Position numbers and translations under genes: made by a program. Positions 52,820-61,457 of a stretch of 64,000 nt of DNA are shown one piece after another. Source of the stretch: Bacillus sp. FJAT-28004 (GTDB taxonomy: Bacteria > Bacillota > Bacilli > Paenibacillales > Paenibacillaceae); the NCBI RefSeq assembly GCF_001280845.1, contig NZ_LGHP01000001.1:2566435-2630434 (forward strand). The letters are read 5' to 3'. The notes below the pieces were generated by a model. It was given only the letters and a program-made list of their open reading frames with translations. It had not been told where the DNA came from and ran no database searches. Every line of letters starts with the position of its first letter. Position 1 is the first letter of the stretch.

Positions 52820-53716
52820 ATGTCTATTATCGAGCTTGAAAAAATTGCACCTACTGTTAACTTTGCCGTTAGGCAGACGGCGGAAGCAGGCGAGAACTGG
52901 GGAATTCGAGTTATTCCCGACTGCCAAATCATGAACGTTATTACGGGTAGTGCCGAGCTATATATAAATAATGAAACGTATACGATAAGGCCAGGAGAAT
53001 GTGTCTACTACGGACCCGATTGTCAAACCTATTTGAAAGCAACGGAGAAAACAGACTTCTACAGCATTCATTTCAACTGGCAGCAAATCTCTCCCGAGCC
53101 TGTGCATCCTAGTCTTGGTATACGATTTTTCAATTCATGGCCGCCACTTGGCGTTTCAAACAACCCGGTACTGGTTAGCGGTACGGCAACCCAGCTGCTT
53201 ATGCCAACATTGTTTGAAGTACCTGGGCTGGAAGCGATATGGACAAGAATGGTCAAGGAATATAAAGGGGAGCAGCCTGGCTATACGATGGCTCTTCGTG
53301 CCTTAATGATGCAGGCAATCACCGTTATCTACCGACATATGCTTGAAGGAAGTCTGACTACGAACGTTAATCGAAAAATAGAAGCTGCCATTCAAGCGAT
53401 GCAGCTGCAGCCTGATTACAATTGGTCGGTCGCGGAGCTTGCCGCATTATGCGGTTATCATCCCATTCATTTCTCTAAATTGTTCAAAGAAGAGGCGGGC
53501 CTTACGCCTAAGCATTTCATTATTAGAGAACGGATTAAGCGAGCGAAGCAGGCACTTCTTCTGGGGGAAAAAATGGAGTCGCTTTCTATAAGGCTTGGTT
53601 TCAAGAGCATTCATTATTTCAGCCATCAGTTCAAGGAAGTAACTGGACTTACACCGTCACAATATCGCATGAATGGACAGTCTAAGATGACATCTAATTA
53701 CGAGAAGGAAGATTGA
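52820..53716 (+). CDS. AraC family transcriptional regulator
   Basis: 298 residues. An N-terminal cupin-like sensor (about 1-160, with IRPGECVYYGPDC) precedes the double helix-turn-helix AraC domain at about 190-288: WSVAELAALCGYHPIHFSKLFKEEAG and then RLGFKSIHYFSHQFKEVTGLTPSQYR. The sensor suggests a small sugar-like ligand. AGAAGGAGGGC lies before the ATG. Divergent arrangement with the PhyH gene implies it activates that enzyme in response to the enzyme's substrate or a related compound. Confidence 0.93.
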   Translation: MSIIELEKIAPTVNFAVRQTAEAGENWGIRVIPDCQIMNVITGSAELYINNETYTIRPGECVYYGPDCQTYLKATEKTDFYSIHFNWQQISPEPVHPSLGIRFFNSWPPLGVSNNPVLVSGTATQLLMPTLFEVPGLEAIWTRMVKEYKGEQPGYTMALRALMMQAITVIYRHMLEGSLTTNVNRKIEAAIQAMQLQPDYNWSVAELAALCGYHPIHFSKLFKEEAGLTPKHFIIRERIKRAKQALLLGEKMESLSIRLGFKSIHYFSHQFKEVTGLTPSQYRMNGQSKMTSNYEKED

Positions 53717-53791
53717 TGTTTCGAAATAACCCTATTGTTGTTATACTGGTTGGATATTTATTTTTACGTACAATGTGAAGGTGGAGATAGA

Positions 53792-54331
53792 ATGGTAGAC
53801 ACGAATAGTCGTGCACAAGAGTTATTCACTGCCTACTACGGCAATTATTTTCAAATGCATCGCGATTGTAAATTAGAGGAGTACAAGTCCTACGAGATTA
53901 CGAAAGAAACCGAAACAGAATGGTACGAGGCTATGATTGCCAAAACCGCAAGTGAGTTGTCGATAAGAAATTGGGACGCTGTTCTTGTGCTGTTGTCGAT
54001 AGCCAAAAACTATTCAGATACGATAATATTAGATCATGTCATTGCTTTCGCTAATCGCCATGTCAAGTCGTCCGATAGTATCGTAAAGCTGATGTATGCT
54101 GAAAATATGATTGAAATGATAAAACTAGTTAGAAGTAAAGCGAGTACCGATCTTCTTCATCAAGCCTATAAATCAGCCGCTCAACTTTTGGATGACGTCA
54201 TGTCGAGCCCATTAATTATCGATCCAGGCCATGATCTAAAGTTGTTAAACGTAAAGGACAAAAAGTCTATGAATCATAGAGCAGCAAAAAATATTGACAC
54301 CATAAGGGAAATGCTTGCTGCGGATCAATAA
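53792..54331 (+). CDS. Hypothetical protein, helical
   Basis: 179 residues starting at ATG 53792 after GAAGGTGGAGATAGA. The sequence is soluble and predicted mostly helical (TETEWYEAMIAKTASELSIR, NWDAVLVLLSIAKNY, HVKSSDSIVKLMYAENMIEM), with no membrane segment and no motif that I recognise. The pattern of repeated helices of about 30-40 residues suggests a HEAT-like or TPR-like scaffold. The next small gene begins 19 bases after its stop, so they probably share a transcript. Confidence 0.65.
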   Translation: MVDTNSRAQELFTAYYGNYFQMHRDCKLEEYKSYEITKETETEWYEAMIAKTASELSIRNWDAVLVLLSIAKNYSDTIILDHVIAFANRHVKSSDSIVKLMYAENMIEMIKLVRSKASTDLLHQAYKSAAQLLDDVMSSPLIIDPGHDLKLLNVKDKKSMNHRAAKNIDTIREMLAADQ

Positions 54332-54350
54332 GCTATATTTGGAGGTAGAG

Positions 54351-54626
54351 ATGAAAAAGAATAAATGGCTGGCGCCCTTCGGAATCGTAATATTGCTTCT
54401 GTTTGCATTAGCATTATGGAATTCCTACTCGCATTTAACAGGAGCGCAGGTAAAGGTGATTGAGGTTCACGAGACTGAAATCAAAATTCAGGATGCTGGT
54501 GGAAAACAGGACACGATTCAAATTCCTAAAGGCATCCATAAGTTAATTGAAGTGGATCATGAATATTATGTTAATTACGAACATCGAAAATGGGAAAGGC
54601 CCACACTTGTTTCCATTGAGCCTTAA
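54351..54626 (+). CDS. Small membrane-anchored extracytoplasmic protein
   Basis: 91 residues from ATG 54351 with TTGGAGGTAGAG upstream. A basic start (MKKNKW), one hydrophobic helix (about 9-26) and an exposed C-terminal part that looks like a small beta barrel (VKVIEVHETEIKIQDAGG, TIQIPKGIHKLIEVDHEYYVNYE). The helix is either an uncleaved anchor or a signal peptide. No known family is recognised. It is followed by a terminator. Confidence 0.65.
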   Translation: MKKNKWLAPFGIVILLLFALALWNSYSHLTGAQVKVIEVHETEIKIQDAGGKQDTIQIPKGIHKLIEVDHEYYVNYEHRKWERPTLVSIEP

Positions 54627-54648
54627 TACAGCACGATAATATTAGATG

Positions 54649-54682
54649 GATTGCTCGCTACTTGCCAGCAATCCTTTTTTAT
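54649..54682 (+). terminator. Terminator after the small anchored-protein gene
   Basis: GGATTGCT and AGCAATCC pair around an 11-base loop and are followed by TTTTTTATTT. Confidence 0.8.
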
Positions 54683-54900
54683 TTGTTCATTGAGATTGTT
54701 TTGCTGCTGTAAAATTTTGTTGCATTGATCGTGTGGTTTATGTCACGATTCATAGAGACCTATCTTTATTTCCCAGTTAAAAGAGCGAGAGAGGGGTAAT
54801 TTATGAATGACATATTTTGCTGAGAAGCGATTGCATCACATTTGTCGTCCTAAAGATAGGATAAGTTGTGCTCTGACAACAAAATAGAGGAGTTGAACAA

Positions 54901-55788
54901 ATGAATCTAAAACCAATCAAGTCCATTTATATGGGGCTTCTGACAAGCTTCGTATTTTTTATGAATGCCGTTATTCAATTTATAAACATTTATGTGAATG
55001 ATGGCCCTGAGGCTTTAGGATTCTTTTTCTTCCTTGCAGCATTTGTAATGATTGTTTTCTTTATTGTATACATCGTTGATATATTCAATAAAAATCATCA
55101 AATTATCCGCACAAAAATGATTAGTAAGCATAAAAATATCATTTATGTATTATGTGAGAATGGCAAGGTTAAGCGAATTAGAATCATCTTTCCTGAGATT
55201 TTAAATGAGTTAGTACCTGGGCAGCAGCTCGAAATCACATTGTCATCCGTCCTCTCGATACCCCTTCATATTAATACGGTAGACAGATCTATTGACGAGC
55301 ATTTGAAAAACCAATTCGTCAAAAGCTATCATCATATCGCTTGGGCTAACGTTCAAGTTATTAAAGCGTTGAAGATGAGTGAGCTTCCTTTGGAGAAACC
55401 ATTAACCTTGCTTAGTCATGTACTTGCCGCAGAGAAGGTATGGCTGACCCGTATAAATGGAAATGATAGTGCTGCGATTCCGATTTGGCCGACGCACACC
55501 CTTGAACAATGTGAACGCATTGCTGAGCTAAATAAACTGGATTATGAAACATTGTTTTCAAAGCTAGGTGAAGTGGATTATGAGAACGAAGTATCCTATT
55601 CAGACAGTAAAGGAAACCCGTTCAACACAAAAATAAGTGATATACTTACGCAAGTTTTTTTGCATGGCAGCTACCATCGCGGACAAATTGCTTTATTGCT
55701 TAGACAAGCAGGAGCAGAACCAATAAATACAGATTACATTACATACGAGAGACAGGTAGCTTTGAACGAAAAAGAGTCCCAATTTTGA
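54901..55788 (+). CDS. Membrane-anchored DinB family protein
   Basis: 295 residues. Two hydrophobic helices (about 8-30 and 38-60) and a small beta-rich segment (about 65-120) precede a DinB four-helix bundle (about 130-288). The DinB metal His residues are visible in SYHHIAWANVQV, LLSHVLAAEKVW and LHGSYHRGQIALLL. DinB proteins are metal-dependent, often thiol-S-transferase-like enzymes that are usually soluble and about 160 residues; a membrane extension is unusual. GAGGAG precedes the ATG. Junctions show no sign of a frameshift, so this looks like a true fusion. Confidence 0.82.
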   Translation: MNLKPIKSIYMGLLTSFVFFMNAVIQFINIYVNDGPEALGFFFFLAAFVMIVFFIVYIVDIFNKNHQIIRTKMISKHKNIIYVLCENGKVKRIRIIFPEILNELVPGQQLEITLSSVLSIPLHINTVDRSIDEHLKNQFVKSYHHIAWANVQVIKALKMSELPLEKPLTLLSHVLAAEKVWLTRINGNDSAAIPIWPTHTLEQCERIAELNKLDYETLFSKLGEVDYENEVSYSDSKGNPFNTKISDILTQVFLHGSYHRGQIALLLRQAGAEPINTDYITYERQVALNEKESQF

Positions 55789-55862
55789 AATAGAAGTTGA
55801 ATATGGCTAAGCGAATCGTTAGTATAGAACAAAGATATGAGATTGATGTCGAGGTGACAGTC

Positions 55863-56453
55863 ATGATTATATGGATTAATGGCGCTTTTGGCGCAGGAAA
55901 GACTCAGACTGCGTATGATTTGCATAAAAGAGCGGAACATTCATTTCTATACGATCCGGAGAACGCTGGTTATTTTATTAGGAAAAACACACCGCGTTCG
56001 ACTCATACGAGTGATTTTCAAGATAATCCGATGTGGCGTGACTTTAATTATGCGATGCTGAAGCATCTTGATGAAACCTATGAAGGCATCATTATCGTAC
56101 CGATGACAGTCGTAAATCCTCAATATTTTGAGGAAATCGTTGGTCGCCTGCGAAGTGACGGGGTAGCTGTACTTCATTATGCTCTGTGTGCAACGGAAGA
56201 AACATTAATAAAACGACTTCGAGGCAGAGGCGAGCGAAAAAACTCATGGCCGGAGCAGCAAATAACAAGATGTGTGGCAGCTCTTTCGGATGAAAGGTTT
56301 GGCCACCATTTGCAAACAGAACATTCGTCCATCCTGGATAATGTGGAGCAAATTGCTTCGCTGTCGAATATCAAATTGTTGCCGGACCATAGAAGCTCAT
56401 TAAAAAGATCGTTTGACCGTGTTATCACGCAGGTGAAGCAAATTCGATTTTGA
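55863..56453 (+). CDS. tmrB: TmrB-like P-loop protein (tunicamycin resistance family)
   Basis: 196 residues, close to the 197 of B. subtilis TmrB. The P-loop GAFGAGKT is at residues 7-14 right after MIIWIN, and the body follows the family pattern: DFQDNPMWRDFNYAMLKHL, IIIVPMTVVNPQYFEEIVGRL and RGERKNSWPEQQI. TmrB is a membrane-associated ATP-binding protein that gives tunicamycin resistance. GAGGTGACAGTC precedes ATG 55863; the upstream in-frame ATG adds 22 unrelated residues. Drug specificity here is inferred. Confidence 0.87.
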   Translation: MIIWINGAFGAGKTQTAYDLHKRAEHSFLYDPENAGYFIRKNTPRSTHTSDFQDNPMWRDFNYAMLKHLDETYEGIIIVPMTVVNPQYFEEIVGRLRSDGVAVLHYALCATEETLIKRLRGRGERKNSWPEQQITRCVAALSDERFGHHLQTEHSSILDNVEQIASLSNIKLLPDHRSSLKRSFDRVITQVKQIRF

Positions 56454-56487
56454 AAAAAAGAACTCAGGATTAACTAGGAGGAACATC

Positions 56488-57264
56488 ATGTCTAACTTAA
56501 TGAACAACAAGGTAATCGTTATTATGGGTGTAGCCAATGAACGCAGTATTGCTTGGGGAGTGGCCAAATCGCTGCATAACCAAGGGGCAAAGCTAATCTT
56601 CACGTATCGTAAAGAAAGATCTTTGGAGAAACTCAAAAAACTATTGGAGCAGCATCAAATGGAAGCTTTGCAAACCGTTTCCTGCGATGTGCTTGATGAC
56701 AACAGTGTTATCGAGGCGTTTAAACAATTGGAGCAGCAGGTTGGCGTAATTCATGGAGTGGTGCATTCCGTCGCGTTTGCCGATAAGGATGAGCTGCAAG
56801 GGGAATATTTGGATACGACGAGAGAGGGTTATCTGCTTGCGCAAAACTCTAGCTCCTATTCGCTAGTAGCCGTTGCGCGTGAAGCGAAGAAGCTTATGAC
56901 CGAAGGCGGCAGTATCGTTACTCAAACGTATATCGGTGCTGAGCGAGTGGTGAAAAACTATAATGTAATGGGCGTCGCGAAAGCAGCTCTTGAAGCCAGC
57001 GTCATGTATCTTGCTGAGGATCTGGGCAAATACGGCATTCGCGTGAACGCGGTATCTGCAGGCCCTATCCGGACGCTTGCTGCAAAAGGCGTTTCGGGCT
57101 TTAATGACATTATGTCTACGATCGAAGATAGAGCGCCGCTTCGTCGTAATATTGATCAGGATGAAGTTGGCGATGCAACAATGTTCCTGCTTAGCCAGTT
57201 GTCCAGAGGAATCACAGGGGAAGTGCTCCATGTTGATGCCGGTTATCACATTCTTGCTTTGTAA
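56488..57264 (+). CDS. fabI: Enoyl-[acyl-carrier-protein] reductase
   Basis: 258 residues of the short-chain dehydrogenase fold in its FabI form. NAD site GVANERSIAWGVAKSL, then VVHSVAFADKDEL, and the catalytic pair Tyr158 and Lys165 in KNYNVMGVAKAALEAS, the FabI-specific Tyr-x6-Lys spacing; Tyr148 matches the second active-site Tyr. It reduces the trans-2 double bond in fatty acid elongation and is the triclosan target. AGGAGG lies 6-7 bases before the ATG. It is 34 bases downstream of tmrB and closed by a terminator. Confidence 0.95.
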   Translation: MSNLMNNKVIVIMGVANERSIAWGVAKSLHNQGAKLIFTYRKERSLEKLKKLLEQHQMEALQTVSCDVLDDNSVIEAFKQLEQQVGVIHGVVHSVAFADKDELQGEYLDTTREGYLLAQNSSSYSLVAVAREAKKLMTEGGSIVTQTYIGAERVVKNYNVMGVAKAALEASVMYLAEDLGKYGIRVNAVSAGPIRTLAAKGVSGFNDIMSTIEDRAPLRRNIDQDEVGDATMFLLSQLSRGITGEVLHVDAGYHILAL

Positions 57265-57283
57265 TTAGCTGAAAATGAAAAGG

Positions 57284-57318
57284 GCTCAGATCTCTCAACG
57301 AGGTCTGAGCTTTTTTAA
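57284..57318 (+). terminator. Terminator after fabI
   Basis: GCTCAGATCT and AGGTCTGAGC pair (wobble inside) around a short loop, followed by TTTTTT. Confidence 0.85.
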
Positions 57319-57341
57319 TTGGGTAGATTAGTCTTATAAAC

Positions 57342-58598
57342 TTAATTTCTTTGGAGAGCGGCTTCTATTTGAAGATTAACAGCTTTTACATCAATGGATG
57401 GCAAAATTTTATCTTCAAGCTTATATTTTTCTTTTAATCGTAAAATACGATAAACGCTATTATCCAGCATATCCCTCGAAATGACTCCGTCTCGCACATT
57501 TTTTTTCAGAGCTTGGAGGACTGATATTTGCGTTTTATAATCATGTCCGATGAGGATAATATCACTTCCAGCCAGTATCGATGTGACCGCGGCTTTCCCG
57601 ACATCAAAATGCTCTGTTATGCCTCCCATGGTCATATCATCCGTCATCACGACTCCCTCATAGCCCAGTTCCTCACGCAGCAACTTTGTAATTAGCTTTT
57701 TGGAAAGGGATGCTGGGTAGTCTTTATCAATCTTTGGAATTAACAAATGGGCAATCATAATCGCATCGGTATCCTGTTGGATCGCTTCTTCGAAAGGAAG
57801 CAGCTCAAACGCCTTTAGCTCTTCCAAGGATTTGTTCACGACTGGCAAATCAAGATGAGAATCGACCGAAGTATCGCCATGACCAGGAAAATGCTTAACG
57901 ACTGCAGCCACCTGCTTAGACTGAATGGCTTTCATCGTTTCAATGCCGTGTTTGATGACTGTTTCTGCGTCTGTGCCGTAGGAGCGATTGCCGATGACTG
58001 GATTTTTTGCATTGCTGTTAATATCTAATACAGGAGCAAAATCCATATTAAATCCGAGTGAGCGTACTTCTTCACCTAGAGCTTGTCCAATTTGATTCGT
58101 GTAATCTGTATTGCCTACTTTACCAACTTCAGAAGCGGGTGGAAGCTTAATGAATTCCGCAGGCATACGATTGACTTTACCGCCCTCTTGATCGAGACTC
58201 AGCCATAGCGGTGTTTGATTTTGTTGATTTGTTTCTTTAAGCTGATTTAGCAGTTTTAAGATTTGCGCTGCATCGTTCATATTATCCTTATACAAAATAA
58301 ACCCGCCAACCCGATATTTTTCAATCAGTTCTTTTGCCTGCTTTTGCACCGAGATTCCTTCAATACCTACGATCACCATTTGGCCGATCTTCTCATCTAA
58401 AGTCATGTTTGCAATTTGTTGTTTGAGCGAATCACTATGTTCAGGTGATTCGTCTGTTGGCATTGGGCTAGGCTTAATTGATGGCTGTACACTGGGACTT
58501 ATAGCCGGGCTTGGTGACGGAGTTACTGCTGTGTTATTCGTGCCGCAACTTGAACAAATGATTAAAAGTGTTAGTATCGTAACTGCTTTTTTTATCAT
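57342..58598 (-). CDS. Glycoside hydrolase family 3 lipoprotein, beta-N-acetylhexosaminidase (NagZ-like)
   Basis: 418 residues. Signal peptide with lipobox IICSSC, a Pro/Ser-rich linker (TPSPSPAISPSVQPSIKPS, about 27-50), then a GH3 TIM barrel. LWLSLDQEGGKVNRM near residue 138, VVKHFPGHGDTSVDSHLDLP near residue 235 (NagZ signature with the His-Asp catalytic dyad) and EGVVMTDDMTMGGI near 310 with the nucleophile Asp. It would remove GlcNAc from muropeptides or chitin fragments at the cell surface. AGGAGGAATTTACG precedes the start. Confidence 0.92.
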   Translation of the reverse strand: MIKKAVTILTLLIICSSCGTNNTAVTPSPSPAISPSVQPSIKPSPMPTDESPEHSDSLKQQIANMTLDEKIGQMVIVGIEGISVQKQAKELIEKYRVGGFILYKDNMNDAAQILKLLNQLKETNQQNQTPLWLSLDQEGGKVNRMPAEFIKLPPASEVGKVGNTDYTNQIGQALGEEVRSLGFNMDFAPVLDINSNAKNPVIGNRSYGTDAETVIKHGIETMKAIQSKQVAAVVKHFPGHGDTSVDSHLDLPVVNKSLEELKAFELLPFEEAIQQDTDAIMIAHLLIPKIDKDYPASLSKKLITKLLREELGYEGVVMTDDMTMGGITEHFDVGKAAVTSILAGSDIILIGHDYKTQISVLQALKKNVRDGVISRDMLDNSVYRILRLKEKYKLEDKILPSIDVKAVNLQIEAALQRN

Positions 58599-58740
58599 CG
58601 TAAATTCCTCCTCGTTGCATGATCACCTATTTTGGAGCCATATATGCCTGCTGAATAATTGAATATTCCTCATTTTCCCATCATAAGCTGTATAGGTTAT
58701 GAAAGCTACTAGACAAATGATAATGTCGAGGAGGACAATT

Positions 58741-59940
58741 ATGGAGGATCGGCCTCAAGATCCAATGAGCAGCGCAATTATCCCACAGCCAATAAGACAA
58801 AGTGATGGAGCGGGAAATGTTGACAAAGGTCCTCGTGACATCATGCGTGATATTGAAAATCCGAATATGCTCGTGCCCCCTGTTACCGATTCGGGTTTGC
58901 TTCCTAATTTGAAATTTTCTTTTTCGGATACACATATGCAATTAAATAAAGGCGGCTGGTCTCGCGAGATTACTGTTCGAGATTTACCGATCGCAACAAC
59001 TCTCGCGGGTGTCAACATGAGCCTAACAGCAGGCGGCGTTCGAGAAATGCACTGGCATCAGCAAGCAGAATGGGCCTATATGCTGCTCGGCCATGCGCGA
59101 ATTACATCTGTCGATCAAGCTGGGCGCAATATGATTGCTGACATCGGTGAGGGAGATCTATGGTATTTTCCAGCTGGTATTCCTCATTCCATACAGGGGC
59201 TTGAGGGCGGCTGCGAATTTTTGCTTGTTTTTGATGACGGGAGTTTCTCAGATCTTAGTACATTATCAATATCAGATTGGTTTGCACATACGCCAAAGGA
59301 CGTATTGTCAGCGAATTTTGGCGTTCCGGAAAGTGCGTTTCAACATATTCCTTCCGATCAGGTTTATATTTATCAAGATAAGGTGCCCGGGTCACTTGAG
59401 AGTCAAAAGGTTCAATCTCCATATGGTACGATTCCTGTTAGCTTTACACATCGCTTGCTAGCTCAGCCTCCGATTAAGACGTCTGGTGGAAGTGTGCGGA
59501 TTGTGGATTCATCGAACTTTCCCATTTCGAAAACGATTGCTGCCGCCCTTGTAGAGGTGCTGCCAGGGGGAATGAGAGAGCTTCACTGGCATCCTAACAA
59601 TGATGAGTGGCAATATTACCTTGCTGGACAGGGGCGTATGACCGTATTTGCTGGAAACGGGATCGCTCGTACTTTTGATTATCGTGCAGGCGACGTTGGT
59701 TATGTACCATTTGCTAATGGACATTATATCCAAAATACGGGCAGTCAATCATTATGGTTTTTGGAGATGTTCAAGAGTGATCGTTTTGTAGATGTGTCGT
59801 TAAACCAGTGGATGGCTTTAACTCCGCGTGAGCTGGTTGAGCATAATTTGAATGTTGGACCTGAGCTGCTTGATGCTCTTCGCAAAGAGAAGTGGCCTGT
59901 CGTGAAATATCCAGGTTATTCATATAAACCAAATAAATAG
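58741..59940 (+). CDS. oxdC: Oxalate decarboxylase-like bicupin with altered lid
   Basis: 399 residues with two cupin domains. First Mn site His104, His106, Glu110, His149 ([20 protein letters not shown]); second His282, His284, Glu289, His328 ([20 protein letters not shown]) with Glu342 kept. The lid over site 1, SENST in B. subtilis OxdC as I recall it, reads SDLST at 170-174, so the catalytic acid Glu162 is Asp171 here. It would convert oxalate to formate and CO2, or possibly oxidise it. GAGGAGGACAATT favours ATG 58741 over 58699. There is no signal peptide. It is divergent from the GH3 lipoprotein gene. Confidence 0.87.
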   Translation: MEDRPQDPMSSAIIPQPIRQSDGAGNVDKGPRDIMRDIENPNMLVPPVTDSGLLPNLKFSFSDTHMQLNKGGWSREITVRDLPIATTLAGVNMSLTAGGVREMHWHQQAEWAYMLLGHARITSVDQAGRNMIADIGEGDLWYFPAGIPHSIQGLEGGCEFLLVFDDGSFSDLSTLSISDWFAHTPKDVLSANFGVPESAFQHIPSDQVYIYQDKVPGSLESQKVQSPYGTIPVSFTHRLLAQPPIKTSGGSVRIVDSSNFPISKTIAAALVEVLPGGMRELHWHPNNDEWQYYLAGQGRMTVFAGNGIARTFDYRAGDVGYVPFANGHYIQNTGSQSLWFLEMFKSDRFVDVSLNQWMALTPRELVEHNLNVGPELLDALRKEKWPVVKYPGYSYKPNK

Positions 59941-60085
59941 ATGATAAGACAAAGAAGATTTTCAAAAAAGTGCATTAGGGCTTTTTGGGAAGTCTTCTTA
60001 ATTTTGCGGACTGGTTCTCTTCTAAATCAGCAATGTGGTAAAGTATATTCATACGAGAACGACACTTTCATAGGAGAACGATAAG

Positions 60086-60634
60086 ATGCTGAAATATAAT
60101 ATTTGCTTTATCAAGCGCGGGAATGAAATATTATTGCTTAATCGAGAGAAGGCCAGTTGGATGGGCTGCTGGAATGGGATTGGCGGGAAGCTTGAACCAC
60201 AGGAGACTCCGCGAGATGCAATGATTAGAGAGATCGAAGAAGAAACAGGGATTAGTCAGTATGATTTGCAATTTAAAGGATTAGTTACGTGGACTGGCGA
60301 TGATTTTGATTTTGGCGGTATGTATGCGTATATTGCAGAAGTACCAGCAAGCTTCGATTATGAGACACCTAAGAAAACAGATGAAGGTATTTTAGATTGG
60401 AAAACAATCGATTGGATTATGGACAATAACAATGTCGGCATCGTGTCCAATATCCCATTGACGCTGCCTATGATGCTGAATGAAGCTGCTAGCTATGATC
60501 ATCATTGTGTTTATAAAAACGGGAAATTAATTGACTTGATTCATAAAGAGGTTTCTTCAAGCATCGAATCGGACTCTATTTGTAGAGAGCTATATTTGAG
60601 CAATTACGCGACGAAGCAAGAGGCGCTTAGCTGA
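60086..60634 (+). CDS. NUDIX hydrolase, 8-oxo-dGTP diphosphatase type
   Basis: 182 residues. The Nudix box is complete: GKLEPQETPRDAMIREIEEETGI (residues about 34-56; G, E, REIEEETG all in place). YNICFIKRGNEILLLNREKASWMGCWNGIGG leads into it, as in MutT/YtkD-type 8-oxo-dGTPases. It hydrolyses nucleoside diphosphate derivatives, with sanitising of oxidised nucleotides the common role. AGGAGAACGATAAG precedes the ATG. A HAD phosphatase gene follows 28 bases on. Confidence 0.88.
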   Translation: MLKYNICFIKRGNEILLLNREKASWMGCWNGIGGKLEPQETPRDAMIREIEEETGISQYDLQFKGLVTWTGDDFDFGGMYAYIAEVPASFDYETPKKTDEGILDWKTIDWIMDNNNVGIVSNIPLTLPMMLNEAASYDHHCVYKNGKLIDLIHKEVSSSIESDSICRELYLSNYATKQEALS

Positions 60635-60662
60635 AGGATTAATTCTAGAGAGGATGAGTCGG

Positions 60663-61349
60663 TTGATTAAAGCGTTAGTTTTTGATTTTGACGGTCTTAT
60701 TGTTGATACAGAAACACCATCCTATTATGCTTTTCGTCAAGTTTATGAGGAGTATGGGGTAGAACTTCCTGTGACGTTGTATGCCAAATGTGTTGGGACG
60801 TCCTTGGATCATTTTAACCCTTATACTTATATTGCGGATTGTGTTACTGAAACAATAGATTTACAAGTTGTAAAAACCAAATTTAAAGCGATATATGCAG
60901 AGCTTCTTAAGTCAGCAGAGATTCGCCCTGGCGTTATAGACTACCTGGATGAGGCAAAGCGATTGAACCTCAAGATCGCGCTAGCATCCAGCTCACAGCT
61001 TGCATGGATAAAGCCTTATTTGATTAAACATCAATTAGGCGATTATTTTGACAGCTTTAGTACGGCTGATGAGGTCGAAAAGGTTAAACCAGATCCAGAG
61101 CTGTATCTGCTGGCCTTGCAAAAACTTGGTGTTGAAGCCAAAGAAACCATTTCATTCGAGGATTCTCTAAACGGCTATTTAGCAGCAAAAGCAGCGGGAC
61201 TTTGTACAGTCATCGTTCCGAACGAGCTAACGAAGGATTTTGCTTTCAGCGATTATGATTTACGCATTCCTTCAATGGCGGATAGAAGCTTATCTGAGGT
61301 TATTGAAACGATCCAATTAAAGTCACAACATACAGTTGAAAAGCGGTAA
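60663..61349 (+). CDS. HAD family hydrolase (beta-phosphoglucomutase-like, YhcW type)
   Basis: 228 residues. Motif I DFDGLIVDTET is near residue 7, motif II ALASSSQLAW near 111, and motif III/IV KVKPDPELY and SFEDSLNGYLAAKAAG near 140-175, the pattern of the DhaK/beta-phosphoglucomutase-like HAD phosphatases with a helical cap. I prefer TTG 60663, 9 bases after GAGAGG, giving the common family start MIKALVFDFDG; ATG 60654 directly abuts that site. It lies in a short series with the Nudix gene. Substrate unknown. Confidence 0.87.
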   Translation: MIKALVFDFDGLIVDTETPSYYAFRQVYEEYGVELPVTLYAKCVGTSLDHFNPYTYIADCVTETIDLQVVKTKFKAIYAELLKSAEIRPGVIDYLDEAKRLNLKIALASSSQLAWIKPYLIKHQLGDYFDSFSTADEVEKVKPDPELYLLALQKLGVEAKETISFEDSLNGYLAAKAAGLCTVIVPNELTKDFAFSDYDLRIPSMADRSLSEVIETIQLKSQHTVEKR

Positions 61350-61457
61350 ATGGTTTATACACCAAGATTACGTAATATAGTTGATTTACATAGACCATTA
61401 GGTTATTTTTCATATAAGGATATTCATACTTAGAACATACAGAATTGAGGAATGAAA

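Noticed and set aside
54803..54823. Six-codon frame with a good ribosome site before the DinB gene
   Set aside because: Too short to support; could be a leader peptide but no terminator or alternative stem is evident.
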